This document shows positions 9,201 to 16,531 of a DNA stretch of 64,000 bases, one piece after another. The stretch covers positions 4,091,501 through 4,155,500 of the forward strand of contig NC_009523.1 of NCBI RefSeq assembly GCF_000016665.1, given 5' to 3'. Every line of letters starts with the position of its first letter. Within the stretch, counting starts at the first letter, position 1. The notes beneath the pieces were generated by a model. It had not been told where the DNA came from and ran no database searches. It saw nothing but the letters and a program-made list of their open reading frames with translations. This DNA comes from Roseiflexus sp. RS-1. GTDB lineage: Bacteria > Chloroflexota > Chloroflexia > Chloroflexales > Roseiflexaceae. The position numbers and the translations under genes are program-made.

Positions 9201-10757
9201 CGTGCCGACCTGCACCAGCCCGACCAGTAATGTCGGACTCAGGTTCCCGCTCTGGCCGCGCAGGCTGGCTGCAATCAGCGCGCAGCGCAGCGCCAGCCCC
9301 AGATCGCCCTGCTGCTCGGCCCGCGTCCAGAGCCGCTCCAGGTCGCCCAGATAGCCGCTGTTGCTGCCCTCGGCGGCATAGCGCGCCGTCTGCCAGGGTT
9401 GTTCAACGCCACTCCCGTCCCTCGTCGGCACGATCGCACTGACCACCTCACGGATCCGCTCCCATTCGCCCACCTCGGCGCAGTGCAGCAGCCAGAAGCG
9501 GCGCAGGTATTCGGAAAGCGGCTGATGACGGTCGGCCCACCAGGCTTTGCCGTAGTCTACCAGCCGTCGGTGCAACCGTTCACGCTCTGTGGGCGGGTAA
9601 ATCTGTTCAAGGAAGACTTCGCGCAGGCGCTGGTGGCTGAAGACGTAGCTGTGCTCGCCGACGGTGATGATGAAGCGGGCAACCTCATCGCTATGCACGG
9701 CATCAACTATCACACTCTGGTCGCTAAACACCGTCGGCGCCAGTGCTGATAGATCGTCGCTGGTCAGCGGTCCATACGCGACGGCGCAGAGCGCCAGTAG
9801 CTCGCGGATTGCGGCACTCTCCTGGCGTTTTTTGCGCAGGGTTTCGACCCAGTCGCGGAGAAAGGCTTCCAGACCGGGCGGGCGTCGGCTCAGGTCGATC
9901 GGAGACAGAGTATTCCCAAGCAGGGCTTTGATCAGCAGGTTGCAGGTCAGTGGGTCGCCCTCACTGACGCGCTCGAACTGAGCAACGAATGCGGGATCGT
10001 CAGCCAGGGCGGCCAGGCGCTCGTCCTGCGCTTTGAGCAGCGCAATCAGCGCGGCGCGATCAAGACCCGTGAGATGGAAGTGCGCCACCTGTCCGGCGTC
10101 CCAGTTGAGGTGCGCTGTCCATTCGGTATGCCCCATATCGGCCCGCTGCCGGGCGGCAACGACGATCTTCAAGCCGACCTGGGGCGGGACGGCGCAGAGG
10201 GGACCGACCTGCCAGCCGACCGCTTCATCAATCCCGTCGAGCACCAGCAGCAATCGAGAACCGTCCGGCAGGGGGCGGCGCAGGTAATCGATCACCAGCG
10301 CCCGCAGGCCCGCCGGTGATTGCTCATACTGTCGGAACTGTTCGAGATCGTGGTGGAACTCGGCCAGACTGTGCGCCAGCATGCGCAACGCCACCTGTTC
10401 ACCGGCTGTCTGGTAGCGGATACTGACCGGCACGAAGATGATCTGCCAGCGATTGTCGGTGCGCTGCTGGACCCGTCTGATCCAGTGGACAAGCAGCGCC
10501 GTTTTGCCCAGGCCCGTCGGAGCAACGAGCAGCCCGAAGGGATGGCGCTCATCGGCGAGGAAGGCGTCGAGCCGGTTCAGTTCCGCATCGCGCCCGCCAA
10601 AAATTGCAGTGTAGGCTTCGATGAGCGGCTGCACCAGCGCCCGCAGATCGACCGGCAGCGGGCGGAGAATGGCCTGGTAGACGGCCCTCGCTCCGTGGCC
10701 AATGGCAATCGCCTGCCCCGTCACATCGCCGGTAGAGATCGAATCTCCCACCTCCAT
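6279..10757 (-). CDS. STAND-like P-loop NTPase with a 25-unit helical repeat array
   Basis: A 1492-residue protein with four visible parts. Residues 4-25 carry a glycine-rich motif (TGDVTGQAIAIGHGARA). An NTPase domain follows with Walker A APTGLGKT (79-86) and Walker B LLVLDGIDEA (170-179), preceded by FGGRDAELNRLDAFL as in NACHT/AAA proteins of the STAND class. A helical region runs to about residue 550. Then come about 25 repeats of 32 or 36 residues of the form AEALAAARTI-x7-RALAALAPHLP. STAND proteins are usually ligand-triggered switches whose repeats sense and whose N-terminus recruits an effector. The neighbouring caspase-fold gene shares the N-terminal motif, so it is the likely partner. 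The ATG follows AGGGAGG. The ligand and the biological role are unknown. Confidence 0.85.
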   Translation of the reverse strand: MEVGDSISTGDVTGQAIAIGHGARAVYQAILRPLPVDLRALVQPLIEAYTAIFGGRDAELNRLDAFLADERHPFGLLVAPTGLGKTALLVHWIRRVQQRTDNRWQIIFVPVSIRYQTAGEQVALRMLAHSLAEFHHDLEQFRQYEQSPAGLRALVIDYLRRPLPDGSRLLLVLDGIDEAVGWQVGPLCAVPPQVGLKIVVAARQRADMGHTEWTAHLNWDAGQVAHFHLTGLDRAALIALLKAQDERLAALADDPAFVAQFERVSEGDPLTCNLLIKALLGNTLSPIDLSRRPPGLEAFLRDWVETLRKKRQESAAIRELLALCAVAYGPLTSDDLSALAPTVFSDQSVIVDAVHSDEVARFIITVGEHSYVFSHQRLREVFLEQIYPPTERERLHRRLVDYGKAWWADRHQPLSEYLRRFWLLHCAEVGEWERIREVVSAIVPTRDGSGVEQPWQTARYAAEGSNSGYLGDLERLWTRAEQQGDLGLALRCALIAASLRGQSGNLSPTLLVGLVQVGTPAGTWSAAAALEHIALMPDSERQANSLQALLVAGIALPWARALEVALAIADKEARATALAALAPHLPPHLLAEALAAARTIDNEDWRSRALAALAPHLPPHLLAEALAAARTIDNEDWRSRALAALAPHLPPHLLAEALAAARTIDSEYRRYEALAALAPHLPAEQQPAVYAEALAAAWTIDSEYWRSEALTALAPHLPAEQQPAVYAAALDAALTIDNEEWLEDWLSRALAALAPHLPPHLLAEALAAAWTIRDADDQVAALAALAPHLPPHLFAEALAAARTIDTIDREYRRSEALAALAPHLPTHLFAEALAAARTIANEDWRSRALAALAPHLPAEQQPAVYAEALAAARAIRWDRNRARALAALAPHLPAEQQPAVYADALAAARTIADEDRRSRALAALAPHLPTHLFAEALAAARAIRSDSNRARALAALASHLPAGQQPAVYAEALAAAWTIRDADDQVAALAALAPHLPPHLFAEALAAARTIDSEYRRSRALAALAPHLPPHLFAEALAAAWTIRDADDQVAALAALAPHLPPHLFAEALAAARTIADKNWRSEALAALAPHLPAEQQPAVYADALAAARTIADEYWRSEALAALAPHLPPHLFAEALAAARTIADEYWRSEALAALAPHLPPHLFAEALAAARTIDSEYRRSEALAALAPHLPPHLLAEALAAARTIRDADDQVAALAALAPHLPAGQQPAVYAEALAAARTIADEHWRSRALAALAPHLPPHLLAEALAAARTIRDADDQVAALAALAPHLPAGQQPAVYAEALAAARTIDSEYRRSEALAALAPHLPAGQQPAVYAEALAAARTIADEYWRSEALAALAPHLPTHLFAEALAAARTIADKYWRSEALAALAPHLPTHLFADALAAARAIEWDFSRPRALAALAPHLAATPALDEQFVPTLRTLAQRGRPALLGDLRALQPWLAALAERRRQSTMLAALATAISETGRCWP
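6480..9080 (-). repeat. 96/108-bp coding minisatellite inside the NTPase gene
   Basis: About 25 direct repeats, in frame, differing mainly at one short variable block and at the linker. The variable block takes a few discrete forms (for example RDADDQV, DSEYRRS, ADEYWRS, DNEDWRS). The linker is either PPHLF, PPHLL or PTHLF (96-bp unit), or PAEQQPAVY or PAGQQPAVY (108-bp unit). DNA identity between units is very high, which points to recent homogenisation or expansion by recombination. Confidence 0.92.
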
Positions 10758-10796
10758 CGCCCTCCCTCTGCTCGCGTTATGGTCTTTGAAGAAATA

Positions 10797-11625
10797 TAGC
10801 AGTTCTCATAGAGGTTGAACCTCCTCGGACGACCGCAGCACGTGCGGGCTCAAGCCCTCCCTGAGAGCATGGAAGCCCCTGCGGGGCTGGCGTTTCAGGT
10901 ATCCTTGCCATATGCGGGAGAACCTGGGTTGATCCAGCCCGCAGGGCGTGCCCGACCTTAGCCAGGGATTATGGTCTTTAAGTAATGACTCCGCTCTAGC
11001 CCGCGCAGGCGGGCTTTGCATTCCATAGCCGAGGGCTTCAGCCCCACGGCAAGGGCGCATACCGGATTTATTTCTCAATCTCCATAAGCCCTCCCTGAGA
11101 GCATGGAAGCCCCTGCGGGGCTGGCGTTTCAGGTATCCTTGCCATATGCGGGAGAACCTGGGTTGATCCAGCCCGCAGGGCTTGCCCGACCTTAGCCGGG
11201 GATTATGGTCTTTAAGTAATGACTCCGCTCTAGCCCGCGCAGGCGGGCTTTGCATTCCATAGCCGAGGGCTTCAGCCCCACGGCAAGGGCGCATACCGGA
11301 TTTATTTCTCAATCTCCATAAGCCCTCCCTGAGCGCATGGAAGCCCCTGCGGGGCTGGCGTTTCAGGTATCCTTGCCATACGCGAGAGGACTGGGGGAGG
11401 TTGGCGCAGCGCGTCAATCGCAGCCTGCGATCCTTGCCATACGCGAGAGGACTGGGGTTGATCCAGCCCGCAGGGCTTGCCCGACCTCAGCCAGGGATTA
11501 TGGTCTTTGAGTAATGACTCCGCTCTAGCCCGCGCAGGCGGGCTTTGCCCTGACTAGCCGAGGGCTTCAGCCCCACGGCTAGCGCGGCAGAGTGGAAGTA
11601 TTTCTCAATCTCCATCAGCCCGCCG
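10797..11625. repeat. 234-bp tandem repeat, three copies, each containing an inverted MITE-like element
   Basis: Units begin at CCCTCCCTGAG at 10855, 11089 and 11323, an exact 234-bp period. Units 1 and 2 are nearly identical; unit 3 has an internal insertion around CGCGAGAGGACTGGGG. Each unit contains a full MITE-like element in reverse orientation (10971-11085, 11205-11319, 11500-11615), starting ATGGTCTTT and ending AATCTCCAT. Open frames crossing this block are repeat artefacts. Confidence 0.85.
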
Positions 11626-11629
11626 CAGG

Positions 11630-11890
11630 CGTCCGACGATGGATCGCTCCAGAAATCCAGGCAAGGGGTCAACGTATCTGAGAACTGCCATAATTCCGCT
11701 CTCGCTCACGGCGATGACCGAAATGAATTTAGATCTACACTCCGCCGGAAGCGGGCGTCTCGCGCGACAGGGCAGACCCGGACGATCAATGTATCCGAGA
11801 ACTGCTGTAGATTCTCAATCTTCACAACCCGCAGTCTCCTCATGCGGGCGGGGACGCCCGCGCACCCAGGATGTCAATCATTCTGCACAT
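11630..11890. repeat. Mixed dispersed repeat fragments downstream of the caspase gene
   Basis: Contains fragments of the second dispersed family (TCAACGTATCTGAGAACTGC and TCAATGTATCCGAGAACTGC) and one copy of the GCGGGCGGGGACGCCCGCGC unit that is tandemly repeated at 14805-14905. I see no gene in it. Confidence 0.55.
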
Positions 11891-11894
11891 CTGC

Positions 11895-13268
11895 TCAATT
11901 TCCATCACGCTGCACCTGGAGCGCTGCCCGTACTGCCGCTGCACAAATAGACTGTGTTTGCAGGATCGTCACCACCGGCGCAAAGATGTCGGGCGCTGTG
12001 GTAGCCAGCGCACGCAGCAACCGGATCAGGCGCTGCTCGTTGGCCTGAGCGCCCTGAGCCACCTCATCGGCGATCCATCTGACCGTCGCCAGCAATTCAT
12101 CCTTCGTCACTATCGGATCGTCAGGTCGCTGCCGAATTGCAGCCTCAACCGGTGCGAAGAGCGCGGCTACCGACCGGGCCGCAGGCGGCGCCCCCTGCAC
12201 ATGTGCCTGCGCCCCGCGCCCAATCGCAATCCCGCTGCCGCTGATGTCGCCGGTGCGGATGATGTCACCCTGCGCGACGGTGTTGCCGTCGCCGGTGATG
12301 ATCGTGCTGTTGCTGACCGAACCGGCAACGTTCACCGCCCGCTCGCCGGTGATCTGCTGGAATGCCCAACGGCTGCGCGATGGCTCAACCGTGCGCATCG
12401 CCGTCTCCGGCGGCGGCGCGTGGTCGGTGGGGAAATCGCCGGGCTGCGTTGCGCCGCGGAAGAGGGCCACGGCAAACGGACCCACCCCCTTCAGTACCGT
12501 CAACTCCGGCTCCTGGGGACCGTGTTGCTGCCGCAAGGCTGGCGGCACCCGCTGCTCCACCGCCTCGCGCACCGCGAAATAGAGGTGGGTGTAGAGGTCG
12601 AAGGCGCTGATGAACCCGGCGCGCCCGCTCACCCCCTGCCCGCGCAGCCCATCGGTGAGCGCCTGGGCGAAGATCGTCAGGGGACCGGGACCGATATACG
12701 CGACCTGCTGCTCGCGGCAGGCGGTGATGATGATCCGCCCGCTGCCGGTGGCAAGCAGGGCGTCGGTCGTTTGCTGCGGGAAGGGCTGCCCGACAACTGC
12801 CGGTTGACCGGCGCCGAGGGTCGGCGAGAGTTCACCGGCGTGACAGGCGTTGATCAGCACCAGCACCCGTTGAGCCGGAATTGCCCGCAGCGCGGTGATC
12901 AGGTCAGTCTGACTGACGGCGGCGCCGGTGACAACCTTACCGCCGGTATCGAAGCGGGTGTCGTGGGTGGTGAGCGCATAGACGCCATCGGCGCTGTACT
13001 CACCGTGACCGCTGTAGAAGAGCAGAATCGTATCGGCGGGCGTGGTGCGCTGCGCGAGGGTGCGCAGCGCTGCCAGCACCCCGTCGCGGGTTGCGCCCTC
13101 ATTGGCGAGGAGGGTCACATTGGCGTCGGGGTAGCCGCACAAACGCGGGTCGCGTAGCGCCGTCGCCACCGCCTCAGCATCGGCGGCAGTGATCGGAACG
13201 TTGAGGTGCGGCGCGAAGCGGTAGCTGCCAACCCCGATGATGAGAGCATATCCACGTGTAAACGCCAT
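11895..13268 (-). CDS. Caspase-fold (C14) protease with glycine-rich motif and helical C-terminal domain
   Basis: A 457-residue protein. The N-terminal caspase/metacaspase domain begins ALIIGVGSYRF and carries the catalytic dyad His88 (FYSGHGE) and Cys142 (LINACHAGEL), so it should be an active cysteine protease. Residues about 313-355 form a glycine-rich, beta-prone stretch ending TGDISGSGIAIGRGAQA, which matches the N-terminus of the NTPase encoded downstream on the same strand. The C-terminal 90 residues are helical, with DELLATVRWIADEVAQG and APDIFAPVV; I recall similar tails in other Chloroflexota conflict proteins. It is probably an effector or executioner activated by an NTPase switch. 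No strong ribosome site precedes the ATG. Confidence 0.88.
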   Translation of the reverse strand: MAFTRGYALIIGVGSYRFAPHLNVPITAADAEAVATALRDPRLCGYPDANVTLLANEGATRDGVLAALRTLAQRTTPADTILLFYSGHGEYSADGVYALTTHDTRFDTGGKVVTGAAVSQTDLITALRAIPAQRVLVLINACHAGELSPTLGAGQPAVVGQPFPQQTTDALLATGSGRIIITACREQQVAYIGPGPLTIFAQALTDGLRGQGVSGRAGFISAFDLYTHLYFAVREAVEQRVPPALRQQHGPQEPELTVLKGVGPFAVALFRGATQPGDFPTDHAPPPETAMRTVEPSRSRWAFQQITGERAVNVAGSVSNSTIITGDGNTVAQGDIIRTGDISGSGIAIGRGAQAHVQGAPPAARSVAALFAPVEAAIRQRPDDPIVTKDELLATVRWIADEVAQGAQANEQRLIRLLRALATTAPDIFAPVVTILQTQSICAAAVRAALQVQRDGN

Positions 13269-13354
13269 AGGTTGGAGCAGAGTGACGTATCAGTATTGTG
13301 GAAAGTATAGCATATGCGAGGTGGTCAGGGGGGCGTCTCGCTTAAGAAACTCAA

Positions 13355-13445
13355 CCACGGATTGACACGGATGGGACGGATGCACACGGATTTCAAATTA
13401 AAAAATCCGTTCTATCCGTGCTCATCCGTATTCTAATCTCCGCGT
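13355..13445. repeat. ATCCGTG-type dispersed repeat
   Basis: Words such as GGATTGACACGG, CATCCGTATTC and CGTGCTCATCCG recur, as at 1560-1685 and 14938-15045. The copy lies between the caspase gene and the IS110 element and could mark the element's outer flank. Confidence 0.55.
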
Positions 13446-13500
13446 ACTCCGCGTCTCCGCGTGCATCAAACCGGCTCACGCGGAGTAACTGTGTTGCTTG

Positions 13501-14463
13501 TCAAGGGGCGCTCGTATGCACAGCCGGATCCCAGGGCTTTTGCTGACGCAATATTGCGCCGAGAATAGTCAGCAGCTTGCGCATCGCAGCGACGATGGCG
13601 ACCTTGCGCGGCTTGCCAGCTTGACACAGGCGCTGATAGAAGGCGCGCCTGACCAGACGGCGCCGCGTGGCCGCCAGGGTCGCCATGTACAACACGCTGC
13701 GCACATCCCTCCTGCCGCCGGAGATATGCCGGGGTTTGTGCTGTGCGCCGCTCTGATTGGCATACGGCGCAACGCCCACAACGGCCGCCGCTTCCGTGCG
13801 CTTGATGGTCCCCAGTTCGGGCAGGCGGAGCAGCAGGTTCAGTGCGGTGATCGCGCCGATGCCGGGCACGCTGTCGCGCAGCTCCCGTTTCCGGCGCACC
13901 TCGTCGGTGCGCTCCGCCTCGTTGTCGCGTTCCTGCTCAAGCGCACGGATCTCCTGATCCAGCCAATCAATATGCTTCTGGATGCCCGGGCGGAGGTTCG
14001 GCGCGGCAGCCGTCAACCGATTGATCTCAGCCGTCCGCATCTGAATCAACTGCTCCCGCCGGACCAGCAGGTCGCGCAAGGATGCGCGCTGCTCGTCCGT
14101 CGCTTGGTGGTGCGGCGGGCGCACCCGTTCGGCAAAGCGGGCGAGCAACCGGGCATCCAGGCGGTCGGTCTTCGCCTGGCGTCCTTCCGCGTGCGCCAGG
14201 GCGCGCACGCGGCGTGGCTGCACCCGCGCCGTCGGCAAGCCAGCCTGGAGCAGTTGGGCGAACACCATGCGCTCCAGCCCGCCGGTCGCCTCCAGCACAA
14301 TCAGGGTCGGCTGCAGGCGCTGGAGTCGCGTGACCAGGAGCTGGACACCTTCGTCGGTAGACGGTATCGTCTCGCGTGGCGCGTGCGGGTCGGCGCCAAA
14401 CGCCACATCCAGCGTCTGTTTGGAGACATCAATGCCGATAAAGAGCGACTCACGGGAAGCCAT
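13501..14463 (-). CDS. IS110 family DEDD transposase
   Basis: A 320-residue transposase with the RuvC-like N-terminal domain: Asp12 in FIGIDVSK, LEATGG near residue 57 and KTDRLDARLLA near 100. The C-terminal transposase_20 domain has the helix-hairpin-helix VPGIGAITA and ISGGRRDVRS, which supplies the catalytic serine region. The reading frame is intact and of full length. The ribosome site AGGAGG lies 7 nt before the ATG. Family members are guided by a bridge RNA transcribed from the non-coding end of the element. Confidence 0.95.
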   Translation of the reverse strand: MASRESLFIGIDVSKQTLDVAFGADPHAPRETIPSTDEGVQLLVTRLQRLQPTLIVLEATGGLERMVFAQLLQAGLPTARVQPRRVRALAHAEGRQAKTDRLDARLLARFAERVRPPHHQATDEQRASLRDLLVRREQLIQMRTAEINRLTAAAPNLRPGIQKHIDWLDQEIRALEQERDNEAERTDEVRRKRELRDSVPGIGAITALNLLLRLPELGTIKRTEAAAVVGVAPYANQSGAQHKPRHISGGRRDVRSVLYMATLAATRRRLVRRAFYQRLCQAGKPRKVAIVAAMRKLLTILGAILRQQKPWDPAVHTSAP

Positions 14464-14469
14464 ACACAG

Positions 14470-14632
14470 AACCTCCTGAGGAAAACGGCGCCAGCCTTGC
14501 TAGCATATGCGGGTTTGAGGGCCCAGATAACTGTTCGGCTTGGTCGCGTTGAAGGACACGGCTACCCAACACTCCGCGGCGATCTCGTGAACCTGGCGCA
14601 GAACGGTATACCGTGTCCCGTTAGATTATACT
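14470..14632 (-). ncRNA. Candidate IS110 bridge RNA region
   Basis: The non-coding strip upstream of the transposase contains a perfect 8-bp long-range stem, GGACACGG (14554-14561) with CCGTGTCC (14611-14618), enclosing 49 nt. Bridge RNAs with structured loops are established for this family, and in IS110-group elements they lie on the 5' side of the gene. The RNA itself is an inference; if this element belongs to the IS1111 group, the RNA would instead lie 3' of the gene. Confidence 0.4.
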
Positions 14633-14689
14633 AGGCGCGAAGGCGCGGAGAGCGGGAGCGCAGTGCTTATAAGGTCTGTTGGACAGGGC

Positions 14690-15044
14690 TGCACCCGTCG
14701 CCGGAAGCAGGCGCCTCGCGCGACACGGCGGATAGGAACAATGGTCAATGTATCAGAGAAATGCTATAAACGCTCAATCTTCATCAGCCTGCAGTCTCTG
14801 CATGCGGGCGTGGACGCCCGCGCACCCAGGACGGCATGCGGGCATAGACGCCCGCGCACCCAGGACGGCATGCGGGCGTGGACGCCTGCGCACCCAGGAC
14901 GCACGTGGTTCAATTATTCTGCACATCGCTATAAAAAATCCGTGTCGATCCGTTATATCCGTGCCCATCCGTGTTCTATTCCGATCCGTGCCGATCCGTT
15001 ACATCCGTGTTCATCCGTGTTCTATTCCGATCCATGTGCTATCC
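14690..15044. repeat. Dispersed and tandem repeats upstream of the IS110 element
   Basis: A copy of the GCGACACGGCGGATAGGA family is followed by three tandem units of about 34 bp containing GCATGCGGGCGTGGACGCC (about 14805-14905), then an ATCCGTG-type block (14938-15044) running up to the bchZ stop codon. A single copy of the 34-bp unit is at about 11838-11870. Confidence 0.7.
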
Positions 15045-16526
15045 CTACATCCCGGCGTTCGCCAGCGCCTCGCGCACCAGGTCGGGCGTGATCTCCTTGA
15101 GCGCACGTTCGCGCGCCAGCGTCTCGACCTGCATCTGCATCTGGCGGCTGGCGGAGATGCGCGGAATATAGGGGAGTTTCTCCAGCGCTTCGTCAAGCAC
15201 TGCTTTCGCTTCGAGCGACCAGGGCAGGTTCCCCGGCGCCGACTCGATCTTCGGCGGGCCGCCGCGCATCATGCTGTACGCCTGATCAACCGGCAGGAAG
15301 TTGAACAACGTGTCGTACAACCCGTTGACAATTTCCTGCACCACATACACTGCCCCACGGTACCCCATGAACGGCGTCCCGACCGCGCGCCGCACGGTTG
15401 GACCGGGAAACGACGCCATGAAGAAGCGCGCAAATTTCGCTCCCGCTTCGGAGAGGTAGATCTTTTCGTTGATTGAGCCGAAGACAAACGCTGGCGCGCG
15501 CCGGTGCAACATCTGCCGGATCTGATCGTTGTCCGGGTCGTCGGGTCGGCGTGGACGGGCAGACACAAATGCAATCTTCATGCCCAACTCATCCCCCAGG
15601 TAGCGCGCCAGACCTTCGGCATACGACCGTCCTGCAACGATGCCGACATCGGTAGTGCCGAACCAGTCCCCCTGCGGTCCGCGCCACAGGTCCCACACGG
15701 CGCGCAGGGTGGTTCGTTTCTCGGCGGCGATGAACGCCTCCGCCTGGTCCGTCGTGCCGAGCAACCGCCCCAGTTCGCGCACAAATCCGGTCGTTTCACG
15801 CAAGCCGAAGGGCGCGTAGAGCGTCGGTTGACCGAGCATGCCCGCCAGACCGGCGCCGAACTCGCGGTACATAACCACATTCACCTGCGCCGCCGCCAGG
15901 CGCGGCGTGTCTGCCAGCGTCGCTTCCATCGGGTAGACCAGATTGATCCGCCCGCCGGCGCCGGTGATCAGACGTTTGACTTCTTCCAGGTCTGATGGTG
16001 AGTTGAAGCAACCGTAGGTGGGACCGATGATATTGACCGTTCCCGGCGCCGGTTGCACATTGGCGGCGTGTGGCGCGCCAAACTGCTCCCACAACCAGCG
16101 GAGCACCCGGTCGCGCCCGGACCATTCATCTTCCGAGAGCGAATTGCTCCAGTAAAAGCGCGTTCCCTCGCCAAGCGTCGTCACCACCGACGATAGATCA
16201 GCGCCGATCATCTCGCTCTCGGCGGTCGAGATCACGATCAGTTGTTTGCCGTCGAGCGCACCGCTGGCGCGCAGGTTTTCATACGTCCAGCGAACCTTGT
16301 CGCTGGTACCCTTTCCGCCGACTTCCTGCTCGGTGATCGTCGCCGGAGTCATGTTCTCGATATGCGGAACCGCATCGGTGTAATCGGGCACGGCGGTCGC
16401 CACCAGGTTGAAGCACCCGACCGGCGCATCGGCGATCACGTGGACATCCGGCATGGTGCACATCGTCCACACTGCTGCCCAATACCCTGACGTATCGGAA
16501 AGATCGCGAATCAGTGAAGGAGGCAT
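15045..16526 (-). CDS. bchZ: Chlorophyllide a reductase subunit Z
   Basis: With BchY it forms the NifDK-like catalytic component that reduces ring B of (3-hydroxyethyl-)chlorophyllide using electrons from BchX. The N-terminal region SGYWAAVWTMC, DAPVGCFNL and YTDAVPH is the BchZ form rather than BchB. The C-terminal 45 residues, from LPYIPRISASRQMQMQVE, are the proto-chlorophyllide-reductase C-terminal domain. The length of 493 residues is normal. The ATG chosen has GCGGAG 8 nt upstream; a GTG three codons earlier overlaps the bchY stop and is an alternative (end 16535). It is the last gene of the bchF-C-X-Y-Z cluster. Confidence 0.93.
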   Translation of the reverse strand: MPPSLIRDLSDTSGYWAAVWTMCTMPDVHVIADAPVGCFNLVATAVPDYTDAVPHIENMTPATITEQEVGGKGTSDKVRWTYENLRASGALDGKQLIVISTAESEMIGADLSSVVTTLGEGTRFYWSNSLSEDEWSGRDRVLRWLWEQFGAPHAANVQPAPGTVNIIGPTYGCFNSPSDLEEVKRLITGAGGRINLVYPMEATLADTPRLAAAQVNVVMYREFGAGLAGMLGQPTLYAPFGLRETTGFVRELGRLLGTTDQAEAFIAAEKRTTLRAVWDLWRGPQGDWFGTTDVGIVAGRSYAEGLARYLGDELGMKIAFVSARPRRPDDPDNDQIRQMLHRRAPAFVFGSINEKIYLSEAGAKFARFFMASFPGPTVRRAVGTPFMGYRGAVYVVQEIVNGLYDTLFNFLPVDQAYSMMRGGPPKIESAPGNLPWSLEAKAVLDEALEKLPYIPRISASRQMQMQVETLARERALKEITPDLVREALANAGM

Positions 16527-16531
16527 CTGGG

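Larger units (their letters stand above)
13480..14640 (-). mobile_element. IS110-family insertion sequence (boundaries approximate)
   Basis: Contains one DEDD-type transposase gene and about 170 bp of conserved-looking non-coding DNA on its 5' side. IS110 elements lack clear terminal inverted repeats and usually make no target duplication, so I cannot place the ends exactly. Limits are set from the transposase and the resumption of host repeat families on both sides. Confidence 0.7.

Noticed and set aside
10806-11417. 203-residue frame over the 234-bp tandem repeats
   Set aside because: It simply translates the repeats, with no start context or known domain.
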